A stretch of 44,913 nt of DNA. It comes from an uncultured Myxococcales bacterium. Its GTDB lineage: Bacteria > Myxococcota_A > Bradymonadia > UBA7976 > UBA1532. The notes under the pieces were generated by a model. It ran no database searches, was not told where the DNA came from, and was given only the letters and a program-made list of their open reading frames with translations. The position numbers and the translations under genes were made by a program. Numbering within the stretch: position 1 is the first letter of the stretch; the number at the start of each line of letters is the position of its first letter. Of this stretch, positions 9,847-19,722 are shown piece after piece. The DNA lies in contig CAINDO010000390.1 of NCBI GenBank assembly GCA_903847385.1, positions 1-44,913 on the forward strand, given 5' to 3'.

Positions 9847-9870
9847 CGTCATGGCTTTTTGTCCATGACG
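9847..9870. promoter_or_regulatory. Perfect palindrome, candidate LexA operator
   Basis: Arms CGTCATGG (9847-9854) and CCATGACG (9863-9870) are exact inverted copies around an AT-rich 8-base spacer (CTTTTTGT). The site lies 3 bp upstream of the predicted lexA -35 and 36 bp before the divergent acyltransferase start. It does not match the LexA boxes I know from E. coli, Bacillus, alphaproteobacteria or Myxococcus. Autoregulation by LexA is the usual arrangement, so a lineage-specific LexA box is the best guess. Confidence 0.55.
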
Positions 9871-9906
9871 CTGCGCCGGCCCGCGACCTGTGCGAAGCTG
9901 CGCTGC

Positions 9907-11223
9907 ATGACGACGCAGAACGCCGCCCCCGACCGCCCCCTCTCACCGCCGGAGCGTGTCCTGTGGTGGTTCGACCACGGCGCGCCCCTGCACTTCACCA
10001 CGGTGCTCGACTACATCGGCCCCCTGTCCGAGACCGCCCTGCGCGCCGCGCTCGACGCCCTGCAGCGGCGTCATCCCTTGCTGCGCGCCACCATCACGGG
10101 CACGCCACACGCCCTGCGCTTCGCCCCCCTGAACGCCCCGCTGCCGCTGCGCGTCGAGGCCGCCGAGCCCGAACGGTACGCCGAGCGCCTCGCCGCGGAG
10201 CTGACCGAGCCGATGCCCTCGCTCGACGCCCCCCTGCTGCGCTGCACCTGGCTGCGGGACGCCGACGCCGGCGGCCGCCTGCTCCTCACGCTGCACCACA
10301 GCATCGGCGACGGTCGCAGCGGCGTGCTCCTGGCCCGCGATCTGGCCCGCGCCGCCGCCGGCGAGGCGTTGGCGCCCCTGCCCGAGCCTCCGCCCCTGTG
10401 GAACGCCCGCCCGCCCCGGGCCCGCGGCCTGCGCGGCTGGTCCCGCCTCGCGCTGACGATGCTGCGCGACGTCGGCCGCGTGCTGCGCGCCGGCGGCCGC
10501 CCGGTCCCGGTCCCCGTGGACGCCCTGGTGCCGCTCCACGAGCGCCGGCCGGGGGTCCACCCGCTCACCTTCGACGCGGGCTTCACCGAGCGCCTGACCG
10601 CCCGCGCCCGCGCCGAGGGCACCACGGTCCACGGCGTGCTGAGCGTCGTGCTCATGCAGGCCCTGGCCACGGAGCACCCCACCCCGGTGCCGATGAGCTG
10701 CGGCACCCCGGTGGACGTGCGCCCGTACCTCGAGCCCAGCGTGGCCGAGGCGCTCGGCTACTACGTGGGCCTGTCGCAGAGCGTGCACCGGATCGACCCC
10801 GCCGCGCCCGTGTGGCCTTTGGCCCGCCGGCTGCGCGACGAGATCCGCGCGGACGTCGCCCATCACGTGCCGACGATCTTCCACCTGTTCGCCGAGTGGC
10901 TCTTCGGCGTGTTGACGCGCGGCGGCCGCACGCCCGCCGAGGTCGCCGCCCGCATGTACGCCCTGCCCCTGCGCGGCACGACGGGCATCACCAACCTGGG
11001 CCGCCTGGACGTGCCCGAGCGCGTGGGCGACCTGCACCTGACGGGCCTGTTCTTCGTGGTCGCGCCCTCGGCCCTGGCCGACTTCGTGACGACGGCGACC
11101 TGTTTCGCCGGGCGTCTGCACTGGAGCTTCATCGCCCTGGCGCCCGCCGTGGGGCTCGCGCGCGCCACGCGGCTCGTGGCCGAGGTCGAGCGCCGCCTGC
11201 GCGCCGTCGTCGACGCGCCCTGA
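9907..11223 (+). CDS. Condensation-domain-like acyltransferase (WES/Pap/alcohol acyltransferase type)
   Basis: 438-residue stand-alone enzyme of the CoA-dependent acyltransferase superfamily. The active-site motif HHSIGDG (130-136) fits HHxxxDG, with His131 as the general base. The N-terminus (SPPERVLWWFD) and the middle region (SCGTPVDVRPYL, near 265) resemble condensation-type alcohol acyltransferases and mycobacterial Pap-type enzymes. The likely reaction is transfer of an acyl group from CoA or a carrier to an alcohol or amine; the substrate is unknown. No NRPS or PKS gene is nearby. ATG 9907 gives a family-like N-terminus; an in-frame ATG at 9865 falls inside the palindrome. It is divergent from lexA and shares the same upstream region, so SOS control is possible. 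Confidence 0.8.
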   Translation: MTTQNAAPDRPLSPPERVLWWFDHGAPLHFTTVLDYIGPLSETALRAALDALQRRHPLLRATITGTPHALRFAPLNAPLPLRVEAAEPERYAERLAAELTEPMPSLDAPLLRCTWLRDADAGGRLLLTLHHSIGDGRSGVLLARDLARAAAGEALAPLPEPPPLWNARPPRARGLRGWSRLALTMLRDVGRVLRAGGRPVPVPVDALVPLHERRPGVHPLTFDAGFTERLTARARAEGTTVHGVLSVVLMQALATEHPTPVPMSCGTPVDVRPYLEPSVAEALGYYVGLSQSVHRIDPAAPVWPLARRLRDEIRADVAHHVPTIFHLFAEWLFGVLTRGGRTPAEVAARMYALPLRGTTGITNLGRLDVPERVGDLHLTGLFFVVAPSALADFVTTATCFAGRLHWSFIALAPAVGLARATRLVAEVERRLRAVVDAP

Positions 11224-11241
11224 GCCGGGCGACCGGCCGGC

Positions 11242-13401
11242 CTACTTCTCCACGAGCCCCTCGGGCAGCAGCCGCCCGGCCGGCCCGTTGCCATACTCCG
11301 ACCAGCGCGAGAGCAGCGCGTCGAGCCGCGGGCCGGCCTCGGGCGCCTGACCCCACAGGTTGCGCCGCTCGCCGGGATCGGCGTCCAGGTCGAACAGCTG
11401 GCGCTGCCCGGTGTCCATGCGGACCATGAGCTTCCAGGGCCAGTCGATGATCGCCGCGTGGTGCGGGTAGGGCAGGCGCCACACGCGCAGCTCGGCGAAC
11501 AGCGGGCGCCGGGTGGTGTCCGCGTGGCCGGCGAGCAGGCCCCGCAGGCTCGAGCCCTGCGCCCCGGGCAGCGCGGCCCCGCCGAACTCCGCCAGCGTCA
11601 CGCCCACGTCCAGCAGGTCCACGGGTGTGTCCACCTCGGGCCCGGCCACGACCCCGGGCCCGTGAAAGATCAGCGGCACGTGCAGCGAGGTCTGGAAAAG
11701 GTCCCGCGCGTGGTAGCGCGTGCCGTGCTCCATGAACCCCTCGCCGTGGTCCGCGGTCACGACCAGCAGCACGGGCCGCGTCTTCCGGAAGTCCTCCAGC
11801 GCGGCCAGCAGCGGCGCCAGATCGGCGTCGAGCTGGGCGATCTCGCCCTGGTAGTCGCCCTTCGTGCCGGCGGGCGCCTTCGGGCGGCGGACGTCCTTGC
11901 GGTAGGGGTGGTGCGCGTCCATCAGGTGCGCGTACACGAAGACGGGTTTGTCCTCGGCCGCGCGGAACTGCTTCAGGATGCGGTCGATGGCCGCCGGCGT
12001 GCTGTGGTCGCGAAGCCGGCGCATCTCCGCCGTGTCGATCACGTCGAAGTCATTGAAACCCTTGCGCAATTTCGGCATCTGCGTGTGCGGCACCGAGGGC
12101 ACCACCGCGCCCGTCCGGTAGCCCTGCGCGGCCAGCACGCTCTGCAGCATCGGCACGCTGCCGTCCAGCGTGTACACGTTGAGCTTCTCTTCGTACTCCG
12201 TGTGGGCGACCCAGCGGCCGGAGAGCAGCGCCGGCACCGAGAACCGGGTGGCGCTCGACTGCGCCATCGCGCGGGTGAAGCTGCGACCGGCCGCCGCCAC
12301 GCGGTCCAGGTTGGGCGTCAGGCCGCTCTCCGGGCCGAAGCTGTCGAAGCGCACGGCGTCGATCACCAGCAGCACGATGTGCGGCTGCAAGCCCGGCGCC
12401 AGGGGCGGCGCGGGGCGCAGCTTCGGGCGGTCGAAGGCGGCCGTCAGGTCGCCGCCGCGGCAGTTCTCGTCCACGCCGTTGCGCGGCATGTCCCGGGCCG
12501 CCGGGTTGATCGAGGCCTTCGCGTCGTCGCAGTCGTCGCCGCCGAAGGCGTCGCCGAAGCCGTCGTGATCGTCGTCGGAGAGCTCGGCGAGCATGGGCAT
12601 CAGCGTGCCGTACAACAGCCCCGACGTGGCCGGACCGCGCACGATCTCCGGCCCCGCGTGCACCAGCGAGGCCAGCGCGCCCGCACCGAGCGCCGGCGCC
12701 AGAAAGAGCGCGAGCCAGCCGACGAGCCGCACGGCCCGTCCGGGCAGCCCGGCGATGGCCGCCGCCAGGGGCACCGCCGCGAGCGGGAGCAGGCGGTCGT
12801 CCACCTCCAGCAGCACCCACGCGGCCCCCGCCGAGGCCAGGAGCACGAGCCCGAGCCGCGTGAAGGGCCCCCGCACGCGCCGCGGGACCAGGCCGGCCAT
12901 CAGCGAGGCCAGAGTGGGCGCCGCCAGGGCCGAGACCGCCGGCAGCGCGAGCCCCAGCGCCAGCCCGAGAAACGGGCGTGACGCCGGCGCGACGCGGGCC
13001 GTCAGCGGCGTCACCAGGGCCACCGCCGCCAGCAGACCGGGCAGGAGCGCCAGCCCCAAGCCCAGGCTCGCCGCCAGGGGCCCCGGATTGTCCGGCCCGT
13101 GCACCGCCGACCGCGCGCGCACCCAGGTGGACAGCCCGCCGACCAGGTACGGCAGCCCGAGAAACTGCACGAGCGCCGCCCAGAGCCCCAGCCCCACGGC
13201 CGCCACCACCAGGCCCCACGCGGCGTCGTCCGACCCCTGCCACAGGCTCACGGCCTCGACGAGGCCCGGCCCGAGCCCCAGCCAGGCCAGCACGCGCAGC
13301 CGCGCGGCGAGCATCTCCCGGCGCGTCCGGAGAATCGGCGCACCCGACGGGGTTTCAGGCGCCGGCGACGCGGGCGCCGGCTCGGGCAGGCTCTCGGACA
13401 C
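11242..13401 (-). CDS. Membrane-anchored alkaline-phosphatase-superfamily enzyme (sulfatase-like) with MopE-type metal-binding motif
   Basis: 719 residues starting at GTG 13401. Residues 35-250 hold several hydrophobic helices. A short acidic motif (277-316: DDDHDGFGDAF, GGDDCDD, DENCRGGD, with Cys291 and Cys314) is the MopE-like putative Ca-binding motif common in myxobacterial surface proteins. The catalytic domain begins HIVLLVIDAVR (341-351) with metal-binding Asp348. The nucleophile region is SSATRFSVPALLSG, with Thr385 at the catalytic position and no CxPxR, so a formylglycine sulfatase is unlikely. VTADHGEGFMEHG supplies the second metal site. It is probably a phosphate/phosphoethanolamine-type hydrolase or transferase acting outside the cytoplasmic membrane. 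It follows the methyltransferase-like gene by 12 bases and is likely co-transcribed. Confidence 0.85.
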   Translation of the reverse strand: MSESLPEPAPASPAPETPSGAPILRTRREMLAARLRVLAWLGLGPGLVEAVSLWQGSDDAAWGLVVAAVGLGLWAALVQFLGLPYLVGGLSTWVRARSAVHGPDNPGPLAASLGLGLALLPGLLAAVALVTPLTARVAPASRPFLGLALGLALPAVSALAAPTLASLMAGLVPRRVRGPFTRLGLVLLASAGAAWVLLEVDDRLLPLAAVPLAAAIAGLPGRAVRLVGWLALFLAPALGAGALASLVHAGPEIVRGPATSGLLYGTLMPMLAELSDDDHDGFGDAFGGDDCDDAKASINPAARDMPRNGVDENCRGGDLTAAFDRPKLRPAPPLAPGLQPHIVLLVIDAVRFDSFGPESGLTPNLDRVAAAGRSFTRAMAQSSATRFSVPALLSGRWVAHTEYEEKLNVYTLDGSVPMLQSVLAAQGYRTGAVVPSVPHTQMPKLRKGFNDFDVIDTAEMRRLRDHSTPAAIDRILKQFRAAEDKPVFVYAHLMDAHHPYRKDVRRPKAPAGTKGDYQGEIAQLDADLAPLLAALEDFRKTRPVLLVVTADHGEGFMEHGTRYHARDLFQTSLHVPLIFHGPGVVAGPEVDTPVDLLDVGVTLAEFGGAALPGAQGSSLRGLLAGHADTTRRPLFAELRVWRLPYPHHAAIIDWPWKLMVRMDTGQRQLFDLDADPGERRNLWGQAPEAGPRLDALLSRWSEYGNGPAGRLLPEGLVEK

Positions 13402-13413
13402 GGGGAAATCGGC

Positions 13414-14250
13414 TCAGAGGAACTTCTTGATCGTGCGCTTCACGGCGGGCGGCAGGGCCCGGCGCAGCAGCGTGGGCGCCAGCGGCGCGCGGTGGCTGTA
13501 GGTCAGCGGCGCCCGCTGCTCGTGGCCGTAGTCCTGCCCGGTGTAGCGCTTGCGGTAGACGGACTGCACGGGCTGGCGGTCACAGGTGGACTCGGCCGTC
13601 TTGCGCGCGGCGAACAGGATGTTGCCGAAGCCGTAGTCCCGCATCATCGCGGAGAAGGGCTGCGACCGGAACAGGTCGCCCGCGTAGGGCCGGATGTCGT
13701 TGGAGTCGCTGTCCGGGAAGTAGCGCGAGAACGAGGCGGTGATGACCTCGTAGGCGTTCTCGCGGTGCCAGTCGTTGTAGAAGGTCGGCGAGAACTGGAA
13801 GAAACCGTGGTCGATGTAGCCGTTGGACGGGTTGCTGTGCACCACCACGCCGCCCACGGCCAGCAGATCGTGGATGACCTTCAGCGCGTTGGGCACGTGC
13901 GCGACGTGCTCCAGCGTGCCGTTGTCCAGGATCAGCCGCGCCACGCCCTGCAACTCCGGCGGCACGGTGTCCCTGGACAGGTCCATCACGATGTCCGCGC
14001 CCTCATGCGCGCTGATGTCGATGCCGCGGACATTGCCGCCGCCGAGGAACCGCACGACCTCGGGCGTCGTCAGCTTGGCCTTGCCCTTCAGCGGCCCCGC
14101 ATCGAGCCCCAGCGTCGCGGCGAGGCGCGCGAGCTTCTTCTGGTCGATCTTGCAGGTGGGGTAACCCAGGCAGTAGACGTCCGCGCCGCGCAACCCCGTC
14201 GCCTGGATCACGTGCCCGAGGAGCAGCGAGGTCGGAAAGTTGAGTCCCAT
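13414..14250 (-). CDS. SAM-methyltransferase-like protein
   Basis: 278 residues from ATG 14250. The layout is Rossmann methyltransferase-like: ADVYCLGYPTC, then GGNVRGIDISAHEGADIVMDLS (acidic residue in strand 2), then ARLILDNGTLEHVAHVPNAL and the strand GGVVVHSNPSNGYIDHG. The last resembles methyltransferases acting on sugars or lipids in surface polymer clusters, where the loop reads HxxP..nGyxdHGf. Glycine-rich motif I is weak. Substrate unknown. It sits 41 bases after tldE and just ahead of the membrane phosphatase-like gene; the shared strand and short gaps suggest one transcript. The long open frame upstream of the chosen ATG overlaps tldE and is not coding. Confidence 0.65.
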   Translation of the reverse strand: MGLNFPTSLLLGHVIQATGLRGADVYCLGYPTCKIDQKKLARLAATLGLDAGPLKGKAKLTTPEVVRFLGGGNVRGIDISAHEGADIVMDLSRDTVPPELQGVARLILDNGTLEHVAHVPNALKVIHDLLAVGGVVVHSNPSNGYIDHGFFQFSPTFYNDWHRENAYEVITASFSRYFPDSDSNDIRPYAGDLFRSQPFSAMMRDYGFGNILFAARKTAESTCDRQPVQSVYRKRYTGQDYGHEQRAPLTYSHRAPLAPTLLRRALPPAVKRTIKKFL

Positions 14251-14291
14251 GGCCGGCTTTCGTCTGCGAGCGGGGCGTCGCCCGCCCGGGG

Positions 14292-15614
14292 TCACGTCCC
14301 GCTGAGCTGAATGCCCTCGAAGACGCAGGTGGGGCAGCCGGCGCTGCTGTTCGAGTCGGGATCGTTGCCCACGCCCACCAGGGCGCGCCAGATCTCGCCG
14401 AAGTTGCCGGCCAGGTTGATCTCGGCCACGGGCTCGCAGAGCACGCCGCCGCGGATCACCCGACCCGCGCAGCCCAGGCTGATCTCGCCCGTGGTGCCGT
14501 TGCTGTTCCCGCCCAGGAAGCGGTCGATGTACACGCCCTCGCCCACGTCCGCGACGAGGCCGGCGGCGTCCTTCTCCCCCAGCACCCAGTCGAAGTTGTG
14601 CGTGCTGCCGCCCGTGGGCGCCACGCCCATCTTGCGGGCGTAGTAGTCGTCGATCAGGTACGTGCAGAGCACGCCCCGCTCGATGATGGGGCGCTTCTTC
14701 GTCGCGAAGCCGTCGCCGTCCCACAGGGCGCTGCCCAGGCCGCGCACGCGGAACGGATCGTCCACGATCGTCAGCTTGTCCGAGGCGATCTGCTCCCCGA
14801 GTTTGCCGTCCCAGAGGCTGCGCTTCTGCTGGAGCGCCGAGCCGGAGAGCGGCCCCAGGAACGCCCCGAGCAGGCGCGGCACGCTCTGGCGGTCGACGAC
14901 GAGCGTGTACTTGCCCGTGGCGAGTTTGCCCGAGCCGAGCTGGCGCAGCGCCATCTCGCGCGCCTCGCGGGCGATGGTCTCCAGCACCTGCAGCTCGGCC
15001 TGATGGCGCCGCACGGTGTAGGCCCAGCCCATGGGCCGGCGGCCGTCCTTGTCGAGCACCGTGACCTGCACGGAGCGCGAGAAGTGGGTGCCCGTGCGCA
15101 CGCCCTCGAAGCCGTTGGTGTGCACCCGCGCGCTCTCGCCCGAGTCGTCGTCCACGGAGCTCGTGACGGACACGATGGGCAGGTCCCCGGCGCCGGCGCG
15201 CAGGAGCGTCTCGAGCTGCTCGGCCGCGGCGCGCCGCGACTCGCTGGTGACCGACGCCTGCGTGGGATCGGAGAGGTCGAGGTCGACCTCCGCCCGGCCG
15301 GCGTACATGGCCGGATCGGGCAGGCAGCGGTGCGGATCGGGCTCGAGCAGCCGCGTCATGGCCACGGCCTCGGTCAGGAAGCCGCGCACGGCCTCGGGCC
15401 GCAGGTCGTTGGTGCTCATGGCGGCGTAGCGGCCGTCCACGAAGAGCTCCACGGAGAGCCCGCGGCGCGTGCGCTCCTGCACCCGCTCCAGGCGGCCGTC
15501 GCGCCACTCCACCTCGACGCCCCGGGAGCGCGACACGCCCACGCGGGCCTCGTCCGCCCCGAGCGACTGCGCCAGTTTGGCCGCCTCGTTCGCCTGATCG
15601 AGAAGCGTGCTCAT
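14292..15614 (-). CDS. tldE: TldE/PmbA-type metalloprotease subunit
   Basis: 440-residue member of the TldD/PmbA family. TldE forms a heterodimer with TldD; it lacks the zinc-binding HExxxH motif, which fits its structural role. Seen here: an N-terminal domain with VEVEWRDGRLERVQE and RRGLSVELFVDG, and a C-terminal domain with GKYTLVVDRQSVPRLLGAF, GTTGEISLGCAGRVIRGG and EPVAEINLAGNF, all characteristic of the family. The complex cleaves peptides, for example microcin B17 leader removal and CcdA degradation in E. coli. ATG 15614 overlaps the tldD stop (ATGA), so translation is coupled. No RiPP precursor is visible nearby. Confidence 0.92.
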   Translation of the reverse strand: MSTLLDQANEAAKLAQSLGADEARVGVSRSRGVEVEWRDGRLERVQERTRRGLSVELFVDGRYAAMSTNDLRPEAVRGFLTEAVAMTRLLEPDPHRCLPDPAMYAGRAEVDLDLSDPTQASVTSESRRAAAEQLETLLRAGAGDLPIVSVTSSVDDDSGESARVHTNGFEGVRTGTHFSRSVQVTVLDKDGRRPMGWAYTVRRHQAELQVLETIAREAREMALRQLGSGKLATGKYTLVVDRQSVPRLLGAFLGPLSGSALQQKRSLWDGKLGEQIASDKLTIVDDPFRVRGLGSALWDGDGFATKKRPIIERGVLCTYLIDDYYARKMGVAPTGGSTHNFDWVLGEKDAAGLVADVGEGVYIDRFLGGNSNGTTGEISLGCAGRVIRGGVLCEPVAEINLAGNFGEIWRALVGVGNDPDSNSSAGCPTCVFEGIQLSGT

Positions 15615-17044
15615 GAGTTCACCCCGCCCACGGTGATGGCCGAGACCCGCACCGTCGGCATCCCGATGGACACCGGCACGCTCTGGCCGTCCTTGCCGCA
15701 GGTCCAGCCGCCCTCGTCGAGCTTGAAGTCGTTGCCGACGAGATCCGTGCGCTCCAGACACTGCGGGCCGTTCCCGATGATGTTCGTGTCCTTGATGGGG
15801 CGCGTGAGCTTGCCGTCTTCGATGAGGTAGCCCGTCTTGATGTAGAAGGTGAAGTCGCCGGCGCCGATCATGACCTGGCCGTTGGTGAAGGTCTCGGCGT
15901 AGACGCCGTGTTTCACCGACTTGACGATGTCCTCGGGGGGCACGCTGCCGGGCATCATGTAGGTGCTGCGCATGCGCGGCAGGGGCGGGTCGCGGAAGCT
16001 CTGCCGCCGGCCGTTGCCCGTGGGCGCCACGCCGTAGTGTTTGGCGCTGATGCGGTCGTGCATGTAGGTCTCGAGGATGCCGCTCTGCACGAGCACCGTG
16101 CGCTGGCCCTCGACGCCCTCGTCGTCGACGTTGATGGCGCCGCGCGCGTGGGGCTGCGTGCCGTCGTCCACGATGGTGATCTCGTCGCCGGCGATGCGCT
16201 TGCCGAGCTTGTCGCTGTAGACGGACACGCCCTTGCGGTTGAAGTCGGCCTCCATGCCGTGGCCGATGGCCTCGTGCAGCAGGATGCCCGCCGAGCCCGC
16301 CGCCAGCACCACGGGCATCTCGCCCGCCGGCGCGGGGCCCGCGTCGAAGCAGAAGATCGTGCGCGCGACGGCCTCGTGCGTGACTTTGTGAATCCGCTCC
16401 GGCGTGAAGAACTCGAAGCCCTCGCGGCCCGCCAGGTTGTGGTGGTTGGACTCGCGGCGCCCGTTGCGCTCGGCCACGCAGCCCACGGACAGCCGCGCCA
16501 TGGGCTGGCGGTCGAAGGCCGTGCGGCCGTCCGAGTCCACCAGGAACATGGCGCCGTCCGAGTCGGCGTAGCCCACGGTGACCTTGCACACGCTGGCGTC
16601 CTGCGCGAACGCCAGGTGGTTGATTTCACTCAGGATCGGCATCTTTCTTTCGATGCCGACGGACTCGAAGTCCACCGCCACGGGGTAGCGGTCCGGGCGC
16701 CCGCGCACCTCGAAGGCCCGCGGTCCCGGCAGAGGCGCGCCCGAAGCCACGATGGCCGCCGTGCCCGCCGCCTCGCACACCCGCTCCCGCGTGAGCTCCT
16801 CGGTGTAGGCGTAGCCGGTCTGGTCGCCCTGCACCACGCGCACGCCGACCCCCAGGGACACGTGCAGGAACGCCCGGTTCACGGCGCCGTCCTCGAGGCC
16901 GACCTCGTGGGCGACCCGGTGCTCGAAGTAGAGCTCGGCGAAGTCGCCGCCCCTCGAGAGCGCCTGGGCGAGCGCCGCCCGCAGCAGAGCCTCGTCCACC
17001 CCGAATCGCCCGAAGTAGGCGAGTCCTTCTGCGGTCATGTCCAT
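15611..17044 (-). CDS. tldD: TldD metalloprotease catalytic subunit
   Basis: 477-residue catalytic subunit of the TldD-TldE peptidase. The zinc motif HEAIGHGMEAD starts at residue 257 (His257, Glu258, His262), preceded by the glycine-rich GSAGILL strand. GVRVVQGDQTGYAYT in the N-terminal half and FTNGQVMIGAGDFTFYI near the C-terminus are family hallmarks. The dimer threads unfolded peptides and cuts them non-specifically. It lies upstream of tldE with a 4-base overlap, and 13 bases downstream of the DUF6918-like gene. An ATG two codons in (17038) could also serve as start. Confidence 0.95.
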   Translation of the reverse strand: MDMTAEGLAYFGRFGVDEALLRAALAQALSRGGDFAELYFEHRVAHEVGLEDGAVNRAFLHVSLGVGVRVVQGDQTGYAYTEELTRERVCEAAGTAAIVASGAPLPGPRAFEVRGRPDRYPVAVDFESVGIERKMPILSEINHLAFAQDASVCKVTVGYADSDGAMFLVDSDGRTAFDRQPMARLSVGCVAERNGRRESNHHNLAGREGFEFFTPERIHKVTHEAVARTIFCFDAGPAPAGEMPVVLAAGSAGILLHEAIGHGMEADFNRKGVSVYSDKLGKRIAGDEITIVDDGTQPHARGAINVDDEGVEGQRTVLVQSGILETYMHDRISAKHYGVAPTGNGRRQSFRDPPLPRMRSTYMMPGSVPPEDIVKSVKHGVYAETFTNGQVMIGAGDFTFYIKTGYLIEDGKLTRPIKDTNIIGNGPQCLERTDLVGNDFKLDEGGWTCGKDGQSVPVSIGMPTVRVSAITVGGVNS

Positions 17045-17057
17045 GTTTTCGAAGTCC

Positions 17058-17504
17058 TCAGGCGCCGTGTTTCGCGAGCATCCGCCCCACGCGGGGCATG
17101 GCCGCCTCGACCTGCCGCTTGCCCTCGGGCCGCAGCTTCTCGTAGGCGCCCTTGATCACCTTGTTCTTGCTGCGCGCGGCGCGGGCATCGGTGATGCCGA
17201 GCAGCGTCTCGGCGATGGGCCCGGCCTTGCCCACCACGAACTTCTCGATGCCGCCGGCCACGGCCTGGTTCTGGTAGTCGGCGAAATAGGGCTCGAGCTT
17301 CTCCACGAAGTCGTCGAGCAGGTAGTCCACGGACTCCCGGATCATGCCCGGCTTGAGCATCTTCACGGTCTTGAAGGCCATCTTGATGCCCATGCCCGAG
17401 AGGCCGCCCTTGCTGTCGACCTCCTCGTCGATCAGCTTCGTGCAGTCGTCGAGCACGGTGGGGCGCTTGCCCTCGGCCAGAAGCAGGTCTTTCAGGGTCT
17501 TCAT
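17058..17504 (-). CDS. DUF6918-like conserved protein
   Basis: 148 residues, alpha-helical, with no signal peptide or membrane segment. The start MKTLKDLLLAEGKRP followed by VLDDCTKLIDEEVDSKGGLSG and the middle FVEKLEPYFADYQNQ recall the small conserved family DUF6918, whose function is unknown. The C-terminal third is rich in Lys/Arg (RAARSKNKVIKGAYEKLRPEGKRQVE), perhaps for binding nucleic acid or an acidic partner. It is the first gene of the minus-strand run with tldD and tldE, 13 bases ahead of tldD. The family name is from memory of the pattern and should be verified. Confidence 0.65.
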   Translation of the reverse strand: MKTLKDLLLAEGKRPTVLDDCTKLIDEEVDSKGGLSGMGIKMAFKTVKMLKPGMIRESVDYLLDDFVEKLEPYFADYQNQAVAGGIEKFVVGKAGPIAETLLGITDARAARSKNKVIKGAYEKLRPEGKRQVEAAMPRVGRMLAKHGA

Positions 17505-17583
17505 GGGTGCGTGTGGCCTTCCTCAGCAAAAACGTCGGCGTGAGCGTCGAAAAACTCCGGGGTTGTATCGGAATCGCACGGCG

Positions 17584-17612
17584 CGTTGCCAAAAATTCCG
17601 CCCGGTCTTACT
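17584..17612 (+). promoter_or_regulatory. Predicted promoter of the ThDP enzyme gene
   Basis: -35 TTGCCA (17584-17589, five of six), 17-base spacer, -10 TACTTT (17607-17612). It lies in the 149-bp divergent gap between the DUF6918-like gene and the ThDP enzyme. On the opposite strand, TTGGCA (17585-17590) with GATACA 17 bases on could serve the DUF6918-tldD run, so the two promoters may overlap back to back. Confidence 0.35.
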
Positions 17613-17653
17613 TTGCCGCGACCCGAAGAATCTGCACGGACGAGGCGACGAAC

Positions 17654-19302
<1,649 letters not shown>

Positions 19303-19303
<1 letters not shown>

Positions 19304-19719
19304 TGCGCGCCGTGCTGCCCGCCCTGGTCCTGGCGCTCGGCGCGACATGCGGCGGCTGCGGCCCCCATGTGTCGCCGGACGACGCCCCCGCGCCGCCCGT
19401 GCACGACGCCACGGACTGGTGGCTCGGCGACTGGGTGGTGGATCTGGGCGCGCTGGACTCGGCCGAGAGCTTCCGCGCGCTGGCCCCCGAGGCGCAGAGC
19501 CTCGCCCGGGACCTCGTCGCCGGCGCCCGCTGGCGGCTCGCCTTCGACTCGCGCCGCGTGCACCTGCCCGACGGCCGCCTTTTGCCGTTCCGGGTGGACG
19601 CCCGGGACGAGACACGCGCGACGCTGGTGCTGGCCACGGGTGAGCAGCTCACGCTCGCGCGGCGGTCCGGTGGTCTCATGCTCGCCAGCCACGACCTGCC
19701 GTTGCGCCGGGCGGACTGA
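19303..19719 (+). CDS. Small exported protein of unknown function
   Basis: 138 residues. The N-terminus MRAVLPALVLALGATCGGCG looks like a signal peptide; the Cys pair could include a lipidation site, but the lipobox is not canonical. The mature part has WWLGDWVVDLGALDS followed by a short basic beta-rich region (WRLAFDSRRVHLPDGRLLPF), reminiscent of lipocalin-like or DUF-type small lipoproteins that open with a W-x-GxW motif. I do not recognise the family. It is coupled to the ThDP enzyme by a 1-base overlap (TGATG) and followed three bases later by a glycosyltransferase, so the three are one transcription unit. Confidence 0.7.
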
Positions 19720-19722
19720 GAC

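Noticed and set aside
9849..9852. lexA start at ATG 9852
   Set aside because: It is inside the palindrome and would add 15 residues not found in typical LexA proteins.
6808..9906. The open frame before the acyltransferase start continuing upstream through imuB, imuA and lexA
   Set aside because: It lies antisense to well-supported genes; homology begins at ATG 9907.
11341..11480. Enzyme at 11242-13401 considered a formylglycine sulfatase
   Set aside because: There is no CxPxR motif; Thr occupies the nucleophile position.
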